From Ottowia flava (GTDB lineage: Bacteria; Pseudomonadota; Gammaproteobacteria; Burkholderiales; Burkholderiaceae_C), in contig NZ_VRUA01000019.1 in assembly GCF_008017535.1 (NCBI RefSeq), forward strand, positions 1 through 64,000: DNA of 64,000 nucleotides. Reading direction: 5' to 3'. Each line of letters begins with the position of its first letter. Position 1 is the first letter of the stretch. The translations under genes were made by a program, and so were the position numbers. Below the pieces are notes generated by a model. The model ran no database searches. It was given only the letters and a program-made list of their open reading frames with translations, and was not told the origin of the DNA. Of the stretch, positions 53,023-61,329 are shown piece after piece.

Positions 53023-54747
53023 TTACAGCACCTCGCTGGCGAAGTCCGCCAGGCGCGAGCGTTCGCCGCGCGCCAGCGTGATGTGACCGCCGTGAGGCCA
53101 GCCTTTGAAGCGATCAACGGCGTAGGTGAGGCCGCTGCTGCCTTCGGTCAGGTAGGGCGTATCGATCTGCGCGAGGTTGCCCATGCAGATGATCTTGGTG
53201 CCGGGGCCGGCGCGCGTGATCAGCGTCTTCATCTGCTTGGGCGTGAGGTTCTGCGCCTCGTCGATGATGATCCACTTATTCAGGAAGGTGCGGCCACGCA
53301 TGAAGTTCATGCTCTTGATCTTGATACGGCTGCGGATCAGCTCGTTGGTGGCTGCGCGGCCCCACTCGCCGGCGCCACCGGCGTCGCCCTTGGCCAGGAA
53401 TTCGAGATTGTCGTCCAGCGCGCCCATCCAGGGGCCCATCTTCTCTTCCTCGGTACCGGGCAGAAAGCCGATGTCCTCGCCCACGCTGACGGTGGCACGG
53501 GTCATGATGATCTCTGTGTAGCGGCGGTCGTCCAGCACCTGGGTCAGGCCGGACGCGAGGGCCAGCAGTGTCTTGCCGGTGCCTGCCGTCCCCGCCAAGG
53601 TGACAAAGTCGACCTCCGGATCCATCAGCAGGTTCAGGGCAAAGTTCTGCTCGCGGTTGCGCGCGGTCACGCCCCACACGCCGTTTTTCAGATGGGTGAA
53701 GTCCTTCAGTGTGCGCAGCACCGCGGTTTTGTCGCGGATTTCAGTGACGCGCGCGTACAGGCTGGGTTCGCCCGGCGATTCGAAGTACACGAACTCGTTG
53801 ATCTGCAATTGCGGCACAACTGGCCCGCTGATCCGGTAATAGGTGGAACTGCCGGATTGCCAGCTTTCCACTGTTTTGCTCTGGCGCGTCCAGAAGTCCG
53901 GTGGCAGTTGCAGCGAGCCGGGGTAGAGCAGATCGCCGTCTTCCAGCGTTTTGTCGTTCTCGTAGTCTTCAGCTGCGAGTCCTAGCGCGCGCGCCTTAAC
54001 GCGCATGTTGATGTCTTTGGACACCAGCACCACTTCGCGGCCACGGTCCGCGCCCACGTGTGCGGTGGCATGCAACTTTTCCAGCGCAGCGACGACGCCC
54101 AGGATCTGGTTGTCGGCTTTGCCCTGCGGCAGCGCGGCCGGCATCGTCACGTCAAGCGGTGCGGTCTGGAAATACAGCTTGCCTGCGGCTTCCGCATGAC
54201 CGGTGGAATCGAGCGCCAGGCCTTCGGCCATGTCAGCGCCTTTCACCCCGGCCAGCGCGTCCAGCAAGCGGCTGCTCTGGCGACCGTTGCGGGCCACCTC
54301 GGTCATGCCCTTCTTGTGCCCGTCCAGTTCTTCCAGGACGATCATCGGCAAATAGATATCGTGCTCTTCGAAGCGGAACAAGGCTACCGGGTCGTGCAGC
54401 AGGACATTGGTGTCCAGCACGAACAGGCGCTTGGGGCCCGCCACTTTGGCCCGGCGCGCACGTTGCGTGGGCTTGGGTTGCTCCAATGCCGGGGAGCGTT
54501 CGCGCAGCAGTGCGGGCTCTCGCGCCGTCATGGCAGGTTCGGTTGCCGGCGAACGGGCGCGCGTTGGCGCACGACCGCTGCGGGCGGCCACGGCAGACGC
54601 CGTGGGCTGTTCATCGCGCTCATCCGCCTGGCTTGCCGTAGGCGCGACTTTGGTGAGGCTCCCGCGTGCCTTGCGGCGTGCGGACAGGTCAATGACGTCG
54701 GGCGTGAGCTGGGCGCCGCGCTTGGCAGGAGGAGGGGGCAGGGGCAT
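53023..54747 (-). CDS. PIN-domain PhoH-family ATPase (PhoH2 type)
   Basis: The 574-residue protein begins with a basic, low-complexity stretch of about 105 residues. A PIN nuclease domain follows (LFVLDTNVLLHDP with Asp112, and further acidic residues in DGHKKG and LVSKDINMRVKARALG). The C-terminal PhoH P-loop ATPase has Walker A GTAGTGKTLLALA (Lys392) and Walker B WIIIDEAQNLTPKQMK. PIN-PhoH proteins of mycobacteria unwind and cut RNA; the same is inferred here. It is the first gene of a two-gene unit with gntR. Confidence 0.92.
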   Translation of the reverse strand: MPLPPPPAKRGAQLTPDVIDLSARRKARGSLTKVAPTASQADERDEQPTASAVAARSGRAPTRARSPATEPAMTAREPALLRERSPALEQPKPTQRARRAKVAGPKRLFVLDTNVLLHDPVALFRFEEHDIYLPMIVLEELDGHKKGMTEVARNGRQSSRLLDALAGVKGADMAEGLALDSTGHAEAAGKLYFQTAPLDVTMPAALPQGKADNQILGVVAALEKLHATAHVGADRGREVVLVSKDINMRVKARALGLAAEDYENDKTLEDGDLLYPGSLQLPPDFWTRQSKTVESWQSGSSTYYRISGPVVPQLQINEFVYFESPGEPSLYARVTEIRDKTAVLRTLKDFTHLKNGVWGVTARNREQNFALNLLMDPEVDFVTLAGTAGTGKTLLALASGLTQVLDDRRYTEIIMTRATVSVGEDIGFLPGTEEEKMGPWMGALDDNLEFLAKGDAGGAGEWGRAATNELIRSRIKIKSMNFMRGRTFLNKWIIIDEAQNLTPKQMKTLITRAGPGTKIICMGNLAQIDTPYLTEGSSGLTYAVDRFKGWPHGGHITLARGERSRLADFASEVL

Positions 54748-54820
54748 GGTCTAGGTGCTCAGATGATTCGAGCGAGCGGCAGGCCGCCCGCATACCGGCT
54801 GGCGGCAAGAGATACCACCA

Positions 54821-54854
54821 AAGAAAAAGCCGCCATGGGAGCCACGGCGGCTTT
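54821..54854 (-). terminator. Terminator of bcp
   Basis: AAAGCCGCC pairs with GGCGGCTTT, with an inner TGG/CCA extension, and T5-C-T3 follows on the minus strand. It separates bcp from the PhoH gene. Confidence 0.85.
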
Positions 54855-54960
54855 GATCGCGATGAGCGTCAACTGGACTGACTGCAGCATGTCGACCCAT
54901 TATGCATGAGCCGTTTGACGCTGGTGTGAGGGCGTTCGCTGGTTCCTGTCGCGTGAATGA

Positions 54961-55437
54961 TCAAGCAGCTTTCTTGAGCACCTTGACGGCTTTCAGCACT
55001 TCCTCAACGTGACCGGGTACTTTCAGGCCGCGCCACTCCTGAACCAGAATGCCTTCGGCGTTCACAAGGAAGGTGCTGCGTTCGATGCCCTTGACCTTCT
55101 TGCCGTACATGATCTTGTTTTTGACCACGCCAAACATGTGGCACATCTTCTCTTCGGTATCGGCAATCAGCTCGAATGGCAGTTCCAGCTTGGCCTTGAA
55201 ATCGTCGTGCGATTTCATGTTGTCCCGGCTGACGCCAAACACCACGGCACCGGCTTTGACGAAGTCTTTGTACTTATCGCGAAACTGCATTGCCTCGGTT
55301 GTGCACCCAGGAGTGTTATCTTTCGGGTAAAAATACAGGACGAGAGCTTGGCCGATATGGGAAGTGTTGGTAACCTTGACGTCGCCGGTGGCAATCGCTT
55401 CGAATTCGGGAAGGGGTTTGTTGACAACGATCGCCAT
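54961..55437 (-). CDS. bcp: Thioredoxin-dependent thiol peroxidase (Bcp/PrxQ)
   Basis: The 158-residue peroxiredoxin reduces peroxides. The peroxidatic Cys45 lies in NTPGCTTEA. In classical Bcp the resolving cysteine follows five residues later; here position 50 is Met, so this is a 1-Cys-like or atypical variant that must use another cysteine, such as that in EEKMCHMF, or an external thiol. The start MAIVVNKPLPEF has GGAG upstream. It is a single gene ended by its own terminator. Confidence 0.93.
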   Translation of the reverse strand: MAIVVNKPLPEFEAIATGDVKVTNTSHIGQALVLYFYPKDNTPGCTTEAMQFRDKYKDFVKAGAVVFGVSRDNMKSHDDFKAKLELPFELIADTEEKMCHMFGVVKNKIMYGKKVKGIERSTFLVNAEGILVQEWRGLKVPGHVEEVLKAVKVLKKAA

Positions 55438-55556
55438 ATGAACTTCAATCTCCGGACGGTTTTCTGATGGGGCTGCGAGGCAGCGCTGCTGCGCATGCGA
55501 ATTCCCGCGCCGCGTAAGCCACGCCGCGCGGTGTCGCAGGCAACAGTTACCAGCCG

Positions 55557-55955
55557 TTATTTTACCCCATCTGCGTCGGCGTTGCCTTGCTCGACCAGGA
55601 TGGCGGCGACCACGCGGCGCCCCTCCCCTGCCAGGATGTTGTAGGTCCGGCAAGCTGCTGCCGTGTCCATGGTTTCAATGCCAATACGCGCTTCAACCAA
55701 GGCGCGAATCCAGGGTGGCCGGGGGAATCGCAGGGCGTTGCCGCTGCCAAAAATCACCAGTTCCGGTTTGAGCGCGGCGAGGCGCTCGAAATGGGCGGCA
55801 TCCAGCGCGTCGAACCGGTCGACCCGCCAGTCCTGTTGTTCACCAGTCGTGCCGTCAAGAATCAGGCTGTGATGCACGCGCTCGCCTGCCACGGCAATCC
55901 AACCGGGGCCGTAGCCGGTGATGGCAGTGCCAAAGACGTCGGGCTGAAATTTCAT
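55557..55955 (-). CDS. Mth938-domain (DUF498) protein
   Basis: The 132-residue protein begins MKFQPDVFGTAITGYGPGWIAVAGERV and contains KPELVIFGSGNALRFPRP, the pattern of the Mth938/NDUFAF3-like domain. In eukaryotes the relative assists complex I assembly; bacterial members are uncharacterised. The start agrees with family members. It is divergent from alaA, with 97 bp between them, and runs into bcp with a 119-bp gap. Confidence 0.85.
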   Translation of the reverse strand: MKFQPDVFGTAITGYGPGWIAVAGERVHHSLILDGTTGEQQDWRVDRFDALDAAHFERLAALKPELVIFGSGNALRFPRPPWIRALVEARIGIETMDTAAACRTYNILAGEGRRVVAAILVEQGNADADGVK

Positions 55956-56052
55956 GCGGAACCTGTCGATCGCCTTATATGGGAGAAACCTGTGGCGAAT
56001 GTGTTCCAATTCTAGGTTTCCCTGGCGATCCATTGCCGCACAAGGTGTATCC

Positions 56053-57327
56053 ATGAAGCCGATTCCGAAATCCGCCAAGCTGGCCAACGTGCTTTACGAC
56101 GTTCGCGGTCCGATCGTGGATGCCGCCAAGCAGATGGAAGATGAAGGCCAGAAGATCATCAAGCTGAACATTGGCAACCTCGCGCCGTTCGGCTTCGAGC
56201 CGCCCGAGGAGATCGTGCAGGACATGGCGCGCAACCTGCTCGGCTCGGCGGGGTATTCCGACAGCAAGGGCATCTTCTCTGCGCGCAAGGCGGTGATGCA
56301 CTACACGCAGCAGCAAGGCATCGCGGGCGTGACCATGGACGACATCTACCTGGGCAATGGCGCCAGCGACCTGATCGGCATGGCCACCAACGCGCTGTTG
56401 TCCGAGGGCGACGAGATGCTGGTGCCAGCGCCCGACTACCCGCTCTGGACAGCGGTGACCAGCCTTTCCGGTGGCGTGCCGGTGCACTACCTGTGCGACG
56501 AGCACAACGGCTGGATGCCCAGCCTGGCCGACATCCGCGCCAAGATCACGCCGCGCACCAAGGCGATCGTCGTCATCAACCCCAACAACCCGACCGGCGC
56601 GCTGTATTCGGACGAGTTGCTGATGGGCATCGTCGAGATTGCGCGCCAGCACAACCTGGTCATCATGGCCGACGAGGTGTACGACAAGGTGCTGTACGAC
56701 GGCGTCACGCACACCGCGCTCGGCTCGCTGTCCACCGACGTGCTCACGCTCACCTTCAACTCGCTTTCCAAGTCGTACCGCTCGTGCGGCTACCGCGCCG
56801 GCTGGATGATCGTGTCGGGCGACAAGGCCGCCGCGCGCGACTACATCGAAGGCATCAACATGCTGGCCAACATCAAGTTGGGCAGCAACGTGCCGGGCCA
56901 GTACGCCATTCAAACGGCGCTAGGCGGCTACCAGAGCATTCAGGATTTGGTCAAGGAAGGCGGTCGCCTGCGCCGCCAGCGCGATCTGGCGTACGAGCTG
57001 ATCACCGCCATCCCGGGCGTCACCTGCGTCAAGCCGCAAGCCGCGCTGTACATGTTCCCGCGCCTGGACGCGAAGATGTACCCGATCGAGGACGACCGCC
57101 AGTTCTTCATGGAAGTGCTGCGCGCCACCAAGGTCATGCTGGTGCAGGGCTCGGGCTTCAACTACCCGGACCAGCACCATTTCCGCATCGTCTTCTTGCC
57201 GCACGAAGACGATCTGCGCGAAGCCATCAACCGCTTGGCCAAGTTCCTGGAGCAGTACCGCAACCGCCGCGCCAAGCTCGCGCCCGTGGTCGACATTGCT
57301 AGCAAAAAAGAAGCTGCCCGCGCTTGA
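56053..57327 (+). CDS. alaA: Glutamate--pyruvate (alanine) aminotransferase
   Basis: A class I PLP enzyme of 424 residues, similar to E. coli AlaA. The PLP lysine is Lys240 in NSLSKSYRSCGYRAGW; the co-substrate block NPNNPTGALYSDELL and MADEVYDKVLYDG are present. It makes alanine from pyruvate. The last ten residues (IASKKEAARA) are encoded within a reversed dispersed repeat. The gene stands 37 bp before hom and is likely co-transcribed with it. The ATG chosen (MKPIPKSAKLANVLYDVRGP) matches homologues. Confidence 0.92.
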   Translation: MKPIPKSAKLANVLYDVRGPIVDAAKQMEDEGQKIIKLNIGNLAPFGFEPPEEIVQDMARNLLGSAGYSDSKGIFSARKAVMHYTQQQGIAGVTMDDIYLGNGASDLIGMATNALLSEGDEMLVPAPDYPLWTAVTSLSGGVPVHYLCDEHNGWMPSLADIRAKITPRTKAIVVINPNNPTGALYSDELLMGIVEIARQHNLVIMADEVYDKVLYDGVTHTALGSLSTDVLTLTFNSLSKSYRSCGYRAGWMIVSGDKAAARDYIEGINMLANIKLGSNVPGQYAIQTALGGYQSIQDLVKEGGRLRRQRDLAYELITAIPGVTCVKPQAALYMFPRLDAKMYPIEDDRQFFMEVLRATKVMLVQGSGFNYPDQHHFRIVFLPHEDDLREAINRLAKFLEQYRNRRAKLAPVVDIASKKEAARA

Positions 57328-57358
57328 TGGACTGGGGCTACAGCACGATTTGACTCAA
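57296..57358 (-). repeat. Dispersed repeat, copy 16 (reverse, spanning the alaA end)
   Basis: On the minus strand it reads GTCAAATCGTGCTGTAGCCC, then AGTCCATCAAGCGCGGGC, then AGCTTCTTTTTTGCTAGC. It covers the last alaA codons and the alaA-hom gap. Confidence 0.72.
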
Positions 57359-57364
57359 GAATTC

Positions 57365-58690
57365 ATGAAACCAATGCAAGTGGGCCTGATCGGCCTGGGT
57401 ACCGTGGGTGCTGGCGTTTTCGAGGTGCTTCGACGCAACCAGGAAGAGATCAGTCGGCGGGCAGGTCGCAGTATTGAGGTGCGTGCCGTATCGCGGCGTG
57501 ACATCGCCAAGGCGCGGGCCATGGTTGGTGGTGCTGCCAGGGTGGAGGAAGATCCTCGCGCGCTCATTCGTGATCCCGAGATTGAGGTGATCGTTGAGTT
57601 GATCGGTGGTTATGACCTTTCGCGCGAACTGGTGCTTGAAGCCATCGCCGCCGGCAAGCACGTGGTCACCGCCAACAAGGCGCTGCTGGCCGTGCACGGC
57701 ACCGAGATCTTTGAGGCCGCCGACAAGAAGGGCGTGATCGTCGCGTTTGAGGCCGCCGTGGCCGGGGGCATCCCGATCATCAAGGCGCTGCGCGAAGGCC
57801 TGACCGCCAACCGCATCCAGTGGATCGCCGGCATCATCAACGGCACGACGAACTTCATCCTGAGCGAGATGCGCGACAAGGGCCTGGACTTCGACGTGGT
57901 GCTGAAAGAAGCGCAGCGCCTGGGCTATGCCGAGGCCGACCCGACTTTCGACATCGAAGGCGTGGACGCGGCGCACAAGGCGACCATCATGAGCGCCATC
58001 GCCTTCGGCATTCCGGTGCAGTTCGACAAGGCCTACGTGGAAGGCATCACGCAGCTGTCGGCCACCGACATCCGCTACGCCGAACAACTGGGCTACCGCA
58101 TCAAGCTGCTGGGCATCACCAAGCGCCGCGAAGGCGAGGGCGTCGAACTGCGCGTGCACCCCACGCTGGTGCCGGCCAAGCGCCTGCTGGCCAACGTCGA
58201 AGGCGCGATGAACGCCGTGGTCGTCAACGGCGACGCCGTCGGCACCACGCTGTACTACGGCAAGGGCGCGGGCAGCGAGCCCACGGCCAGTGCCGTCATC
58301 GCCGACCTGGTCGACGTCACGCGCCTGGCCACCAGCGACCCGCAGCACCGCGTGCCGCATCTGGCCTTCCAGCACAGCCAGATGCGCGACGTCAGCGTGC
58401 TGCCGATTGACCACGTCGTCACCAGCTACTACCTGCGCCTGCGCGTGGCCGACCAGGCCGGCGTGCTGGCGCGCGTGGCCACCATCCTGGCCGATGCGGG
58501 CATCAGCGTGGACGCGCTGCTGCAGCGCGAGGCCGACGAGGTGGGCGGTGAGGGCAGCACCCAGACCGACCTGATCATCCTGACGCACCAGGCGCGCGAA
58601 GGCGCGATGAACGCCGCGCAGGAACAGTTGCAGGCGTTGCCCAGCGTGCTGCAGCCGATCGTGCGCATCCGCAAGGAAGAGCTGGCCTGA
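57365..58690 (+). CDS. hom: Homoserine dehydrogenase
   Basis: The 441-residue monofunctional enzyme reduces aspartate semialdehyde to homoserine for threonine and methionine. The nucleotide loop VGLIGLGTVGAGVFEVL is near the N-terminus, the central GIINGTTNFIL and EADPTFDIEGVDAAHKATIM hold the substrate site, and a C-terminal ACT domain (residues about 360-435, LRLRVADQAGVLARVATILADAGISVDA) suggests feedback control. The ATG of MKPMQVGLIG lies just past the repeat copy. Confidence 0.96.
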   Translation: MKPMQVGLIGLGTVGAGVFEVLRRNQEEISRRAGRSIEVRAVSRRDIAKARAMVGGAARVEEDPRALIRDPEIEVIVELIGGYDLSRELVLEAIAAGKHVVTANKALLAVHGTEIFEAADKKGVIVAFEAAVAGGIPIIKALREGLTANRIQWIAGIINGTTNFILSEMRDKGLDFDVVLKEAQRLGYAEADPTFDIEGVDAAHKATIMSAIAFGIPVQFDKAYVEGITQLSATDIRYAEQLGYRIKLLGITKRREGEGVELRVHPTLVPAKRLLANVEGAMNAVVVNGDAVGTTLYYGKGAGSEPTASAVIADLVDVTRLATSDPQHRVPHLAFQHSQMRDVSVLPIDHVVTSYYLRLRVADQAGVLARVATILADAGISVDALLQREADEVGGEGSTQTDLIILTHQAREGAMNAAQEQLQALPSVLQPIVRIRKEELA

Positions 58691-58721
58691 CGCGCGCGCG
58701 TCGGCCGGGGCGTTCGCCGTC

Positions 58722-59279
58722 ATGAGCTATTGCGCGTTCGTGAATGGGCTGCCGCCGGGCACCGACGACCCCAACAAGGCCTACCACGACCACGCCTACG
58801 GCTTTCCGATCACGGACGACAACGCGCTGTTCGGCCGCCTGCTGCTGGAGATCAACCAGGCGGGCTTGAGCTGGACGTTGATGCTGAAGAAGCAGGCGGC
58901 GTTTGAGGCCGCCTACGACAGCTTCGACATCGCCCGTGTCGCCGCTTACACCGAGGCCGAGCGCCAGCGCCTGTTGCAGGACGCGGGCGTCGTGCGCAAC
59001 CGCCTGAAGGTCAATGCTGCGATCCATAACGCGCAGCAGATCCGGGCGCTGCAGGCCAGCCACGGCAGCTTCAAAAGCTGGCTGGATGCGCACCACCCGC
59101 TATCGAAAGACGAGTGGGTCAAGCTCTTCAAGCGCCACTTCAAGTTTGTCGGTGGCGAGATCGTGAACGAATTCCTGATGAGCACCGGCTACCTGCCGGG
59201 CGCCCACCAGCCCGATTGCCCGGTGTACGCCCGCGTGCGCGCGGCGCGCCCGCGCTGGGCCGACGACACCCCCAAGTGA
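58722..59279 (+). CDS. tag: DNA-3-methyladenine glycosylase I
   Basis: The 185-residue helix-hairpin-helix glycosylase removes 3-methyladenine from DNA. The structural zinc ligands match E. coli Tag: Cys4, a His in AYHDHAYG, and His162/Cys166 near the C-terminus. The active-site region reads LEINQAGLSWTLMLKKQ, with Glu in the expected place. It sits between hom and thrC, 31 bp after the former and 7 bp before the latter, a striking insertion of a repair gene into an amino-acid operon. Confidence 0.92.
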   Translation: MSYCAFVNGLPPGTDDPNKAYHDHAYGFPITDDNALFGRLLLEINQAGLSWTLMLKKQAAFEAAYDSFDIARVAAYTEAERQRLLQDAGVVRNRLKVNAAIHNAQQIRALQASHGSFKSWLDAHHPLSKDEWVKLFKRHFKFVGGEIVNEFLMSTGYLPGAHQPDCPVYARVRAARPRWADDTPK

Positions 59280-59286
59280 GTGTGAG

Positions 59287-60714
59287 ATGAACTACCTGTC
59301 CACCCGTGGCGACGCCACGCCGCGCCGCTTTTGCGACATCCTGCTGGAAGGTCTGGCGCCCGATGGCGGCCTGTACCTGCCCGAACACTACCCGCACGTC
59401 GACAGCACCATGCTGACGCATTGGCGCAACCTGTACGCGCAGCACGGCTACGCCACGCTGGCGTTCGAGATCCTCAGCCTCTACATCGACGACATCCCTG
59501 CGGCCGACCTGAAGGCGATCTGCGAGACGACCTACACCCCCGAAGTCTTCGGCACCTTGGAAATCGTGCCGCTGAAGTCGCTGCAGCCCAAGTTCTACCT
59601 GGAAGGCCTGTCCAACGGCCCCACGCTGGCCTTCAAGGACATGGCCATGCAGCTGCTGGGCAACCTGTTCGAATACGAACTGGGCCGTCGCGGCGAGCAG
59701 CTCAACATCCTGGGCGCCACCAGTGGCGACACCGGCAGCGCGGCCGAATACGCCATGCGCGGCAAGCAGGGCATCCGCGTCTTCATGCTCAGCCCGCACG
59801 GCCGCATGAGTGCCTTCCAGCAGGCGCAGATGTTCAGTCTGCAAGACCCCAACATCCACAACATCGCCATCGAGGGCGTGTTTGACGACTGTCAGGACAT
59901 CGTCAAGGCCGTCAGCAACGACCTGGGCTTCAAGCGCCGGCACAAGATCGGCACCGTCAACTCGATCAACTGGGCGCGCCTGCTGGCGCAGGTCGTCTAT
60001 TACTTTGCCGGCTACTTCCAAGCGACTCGCTCGAATGCTGAGCAAGTCAGCTTTGCCGTGCCCAGCGGCAACTTCGGCAACATCTGCGCCGGCCACGTCG
60101 CCCGCATGATGGGGCTGCCGATCCGCCAGTTGGTGCTGGCCACGAACGAGAACGACGTGCTGGACGAGTTCTTCCGCACCGGCGTGTACCGCGTGCGCGG
60201 CAGCGCCGACACGCACGAGACCAGCAGCCCGTCCATGGACATCAGCAAGGCCAGCAACTTCGAGCGCTTCGTGTTCGACCTGCTCGGCCGCGACGGCGCG
60301 CGCACCAAGGCCTTGTTTGAAGACGGCGTCGCCAAGCAAGGCCAGTTCGACCTTAGCCAGGACCCGGCCTTCGCCCAGGCGCGCGAGCGCTTCGGCTTCG
60401 TCAGCGGCAAGAGCACGCACGCCGACCGGCTGGCGACCATCCGCGACGTGTACGAGAAATTCGACGTGATGATCGACACCCACACCGCCGACGGCGTGAA
60501 GGTGGCGCGTGAACACGCCCAGCCGGGCGAGCCGATGATCGTGCTGGAGACGGCGCTGCCCATCAAGTTTGCCGCGACCATCGTCGAGGCGCTGGGGCGC
60601 GAGCCCGACCGCCCGCCCAAGTTCGACGGGATCGAAGCGCTGCCGCGCCGCGTGCGCGTGATGCCTGCGGACGCCGATGGCATCAAGCGCCTCGTCGTGC
60701 AGGAATGTGGATGA
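59287..60714 (+). CDS. thrC: Threonine synthase
   Basis: The 475-residue PLP enzyme converts O-phosphohomoserine to threonine. It has the long N-terminal domain of the proteobacterial type, MNYLSTRGDATPRRFCDILLEGLAPDGGLYLPE, and the PLP lysine Lys117 in LAFKDMAMQLLG, followed by ATSGDTGSAAEYA. It follows tag by 7 bp, so alaA-hom-tag-thrC is probably one transcript. thrB is not nearby. Confidence 0.96.
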   Translation: MNYLSTRGDATPRRFCDILLEGLAPDGGLYLPEHYPHVDSTMLTHWRNLYAQHGYATLAFEILSLYIDDIPAADLKAICETTYTPEVFGTLEIVPLKSLQPKFYLEGLSNGPTLAFKDMAMQLLGNLFEYELGRRGEQLNILGATSGDTGSAAEYAMRGKQGIRVFMLSPHGRMSAFQQAQMFSLQDPNIHNIAIEGVFDDCQDIVKAVSNDLGFKRRHKIGTVNSINWARLLAQVVYYFAGYFQATRSNAEQVSFAVPSGNFGNICAGHVARMMGLPIRQLVLATNENDVLDEFFRTGVYRVRGSADTHETSSPSMDISKASNFERFVFDLLGRDGARTKALFEDGVAKQGQFDLSQDPAFAQARERFGFVSGKSTHADRLATIRDVYEKFDVMIDTHTADGVKVAREHAQPGEPMIVLETALPIKFAATIVEALGREPDRPPKFDGIEALPRRVRVMPADADGIKRLVVQECG

Positions 60715-60771
60715 AATAGGCTCGAACGCCTTGAAGGGCGGGCGCGGCCAGCTATTAAACCAGTAGTACTC
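60714..60771 (+). repeat. Dispersed repeat, copy 17 (diverged)
   Basis: The left half has decayed (AATAGGCTCGAACGCCTTG), while the right half GGCGCGGCCAGCTATTAAAC is clear. It fills the gap between thrC and mobB, leaving only the mobB ribosome-binding site. Confidence 0.55.
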
Positions 60772-60783
60772 TGAGGTGGCACA

Positions 60784-61329
60784 TTGAAGGTGATTGGCTT
60801 TGCTGGGTACTCCGGCTCGGGCAAGACCACGTTGGTGGAACGCCTGATCCCCGAGCTGAAGCTGCGCGGCTTGCGCGTGTCCGTGGTCAAGCACGCACAC
60901 CACAAGTTCGACATCGACCATGAAGGCAAGGACACCTGGCGCCACCGCGAGGCGGGCGCGTTCGAGGTTGTCGTTGCGTCCGACCGGCGCCTGGCTTTGA
61001 TGCGCGAGTTTGAGGCGCCAGCGCAACTGAGCGTGCACCACCTGATTGCCGAGCTGTACGACGGCGTGGACTGGGTGCTGGTGGAAGGCTTCAAATCGAG
61101 TGACCTCCTCAAGATCGAGGTCTGGCGCGGCGCCCACGGCAAAGAGGCGCGTTACGCTGACGACGTGTTCGTCGCCGCGATCGCCACCGACACGCCAGAC
61201 GCCTTGCCCGAAGCCACACTGCGCCCGGTGCTGGACCTGAACGATCCGCACGCGATTGCCGACTGGATGGTCGCCCACGGCGAGCGCTTCAACTACGACC
61301 CTGAGCTTTACTTGCGCAACCATGTCTGA
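60784..61329 (+). CDS. mobB: Molybdopterin-guanine dinucleotide biosynthesis adapter protein
   Basis: A 181-residue P-loop protein with GYSGSGKTT at residues 8-16 and the KHAHHKFDIDHEGKDTWRHREAGA block characteristic of MobB, plus LVEGFKSSDLLKIEVWR. It assists guanylylation of the molybdenum cofactor. The start is a TTG with GAGG 9 bp upstream, and no better start exists. Its end overlaps moeA by 8 bp. Confidence 0.92.
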   Translation: MKVIGFAGYSGSGKTTLVERLIPELKLRGLRVSVVKHAHHKFDIDHEGKDTWRHREAGAFEVVVASDRRLALMREFEAPAQLSVHHLIAELYDGVDWVLVEGFKSSDLLKIEVWRGAHGKEARYADDVFVAAIATDTPDALPEATLRPVLDLNDPHAIADWMVAHGERFNYDPELYLRNHV

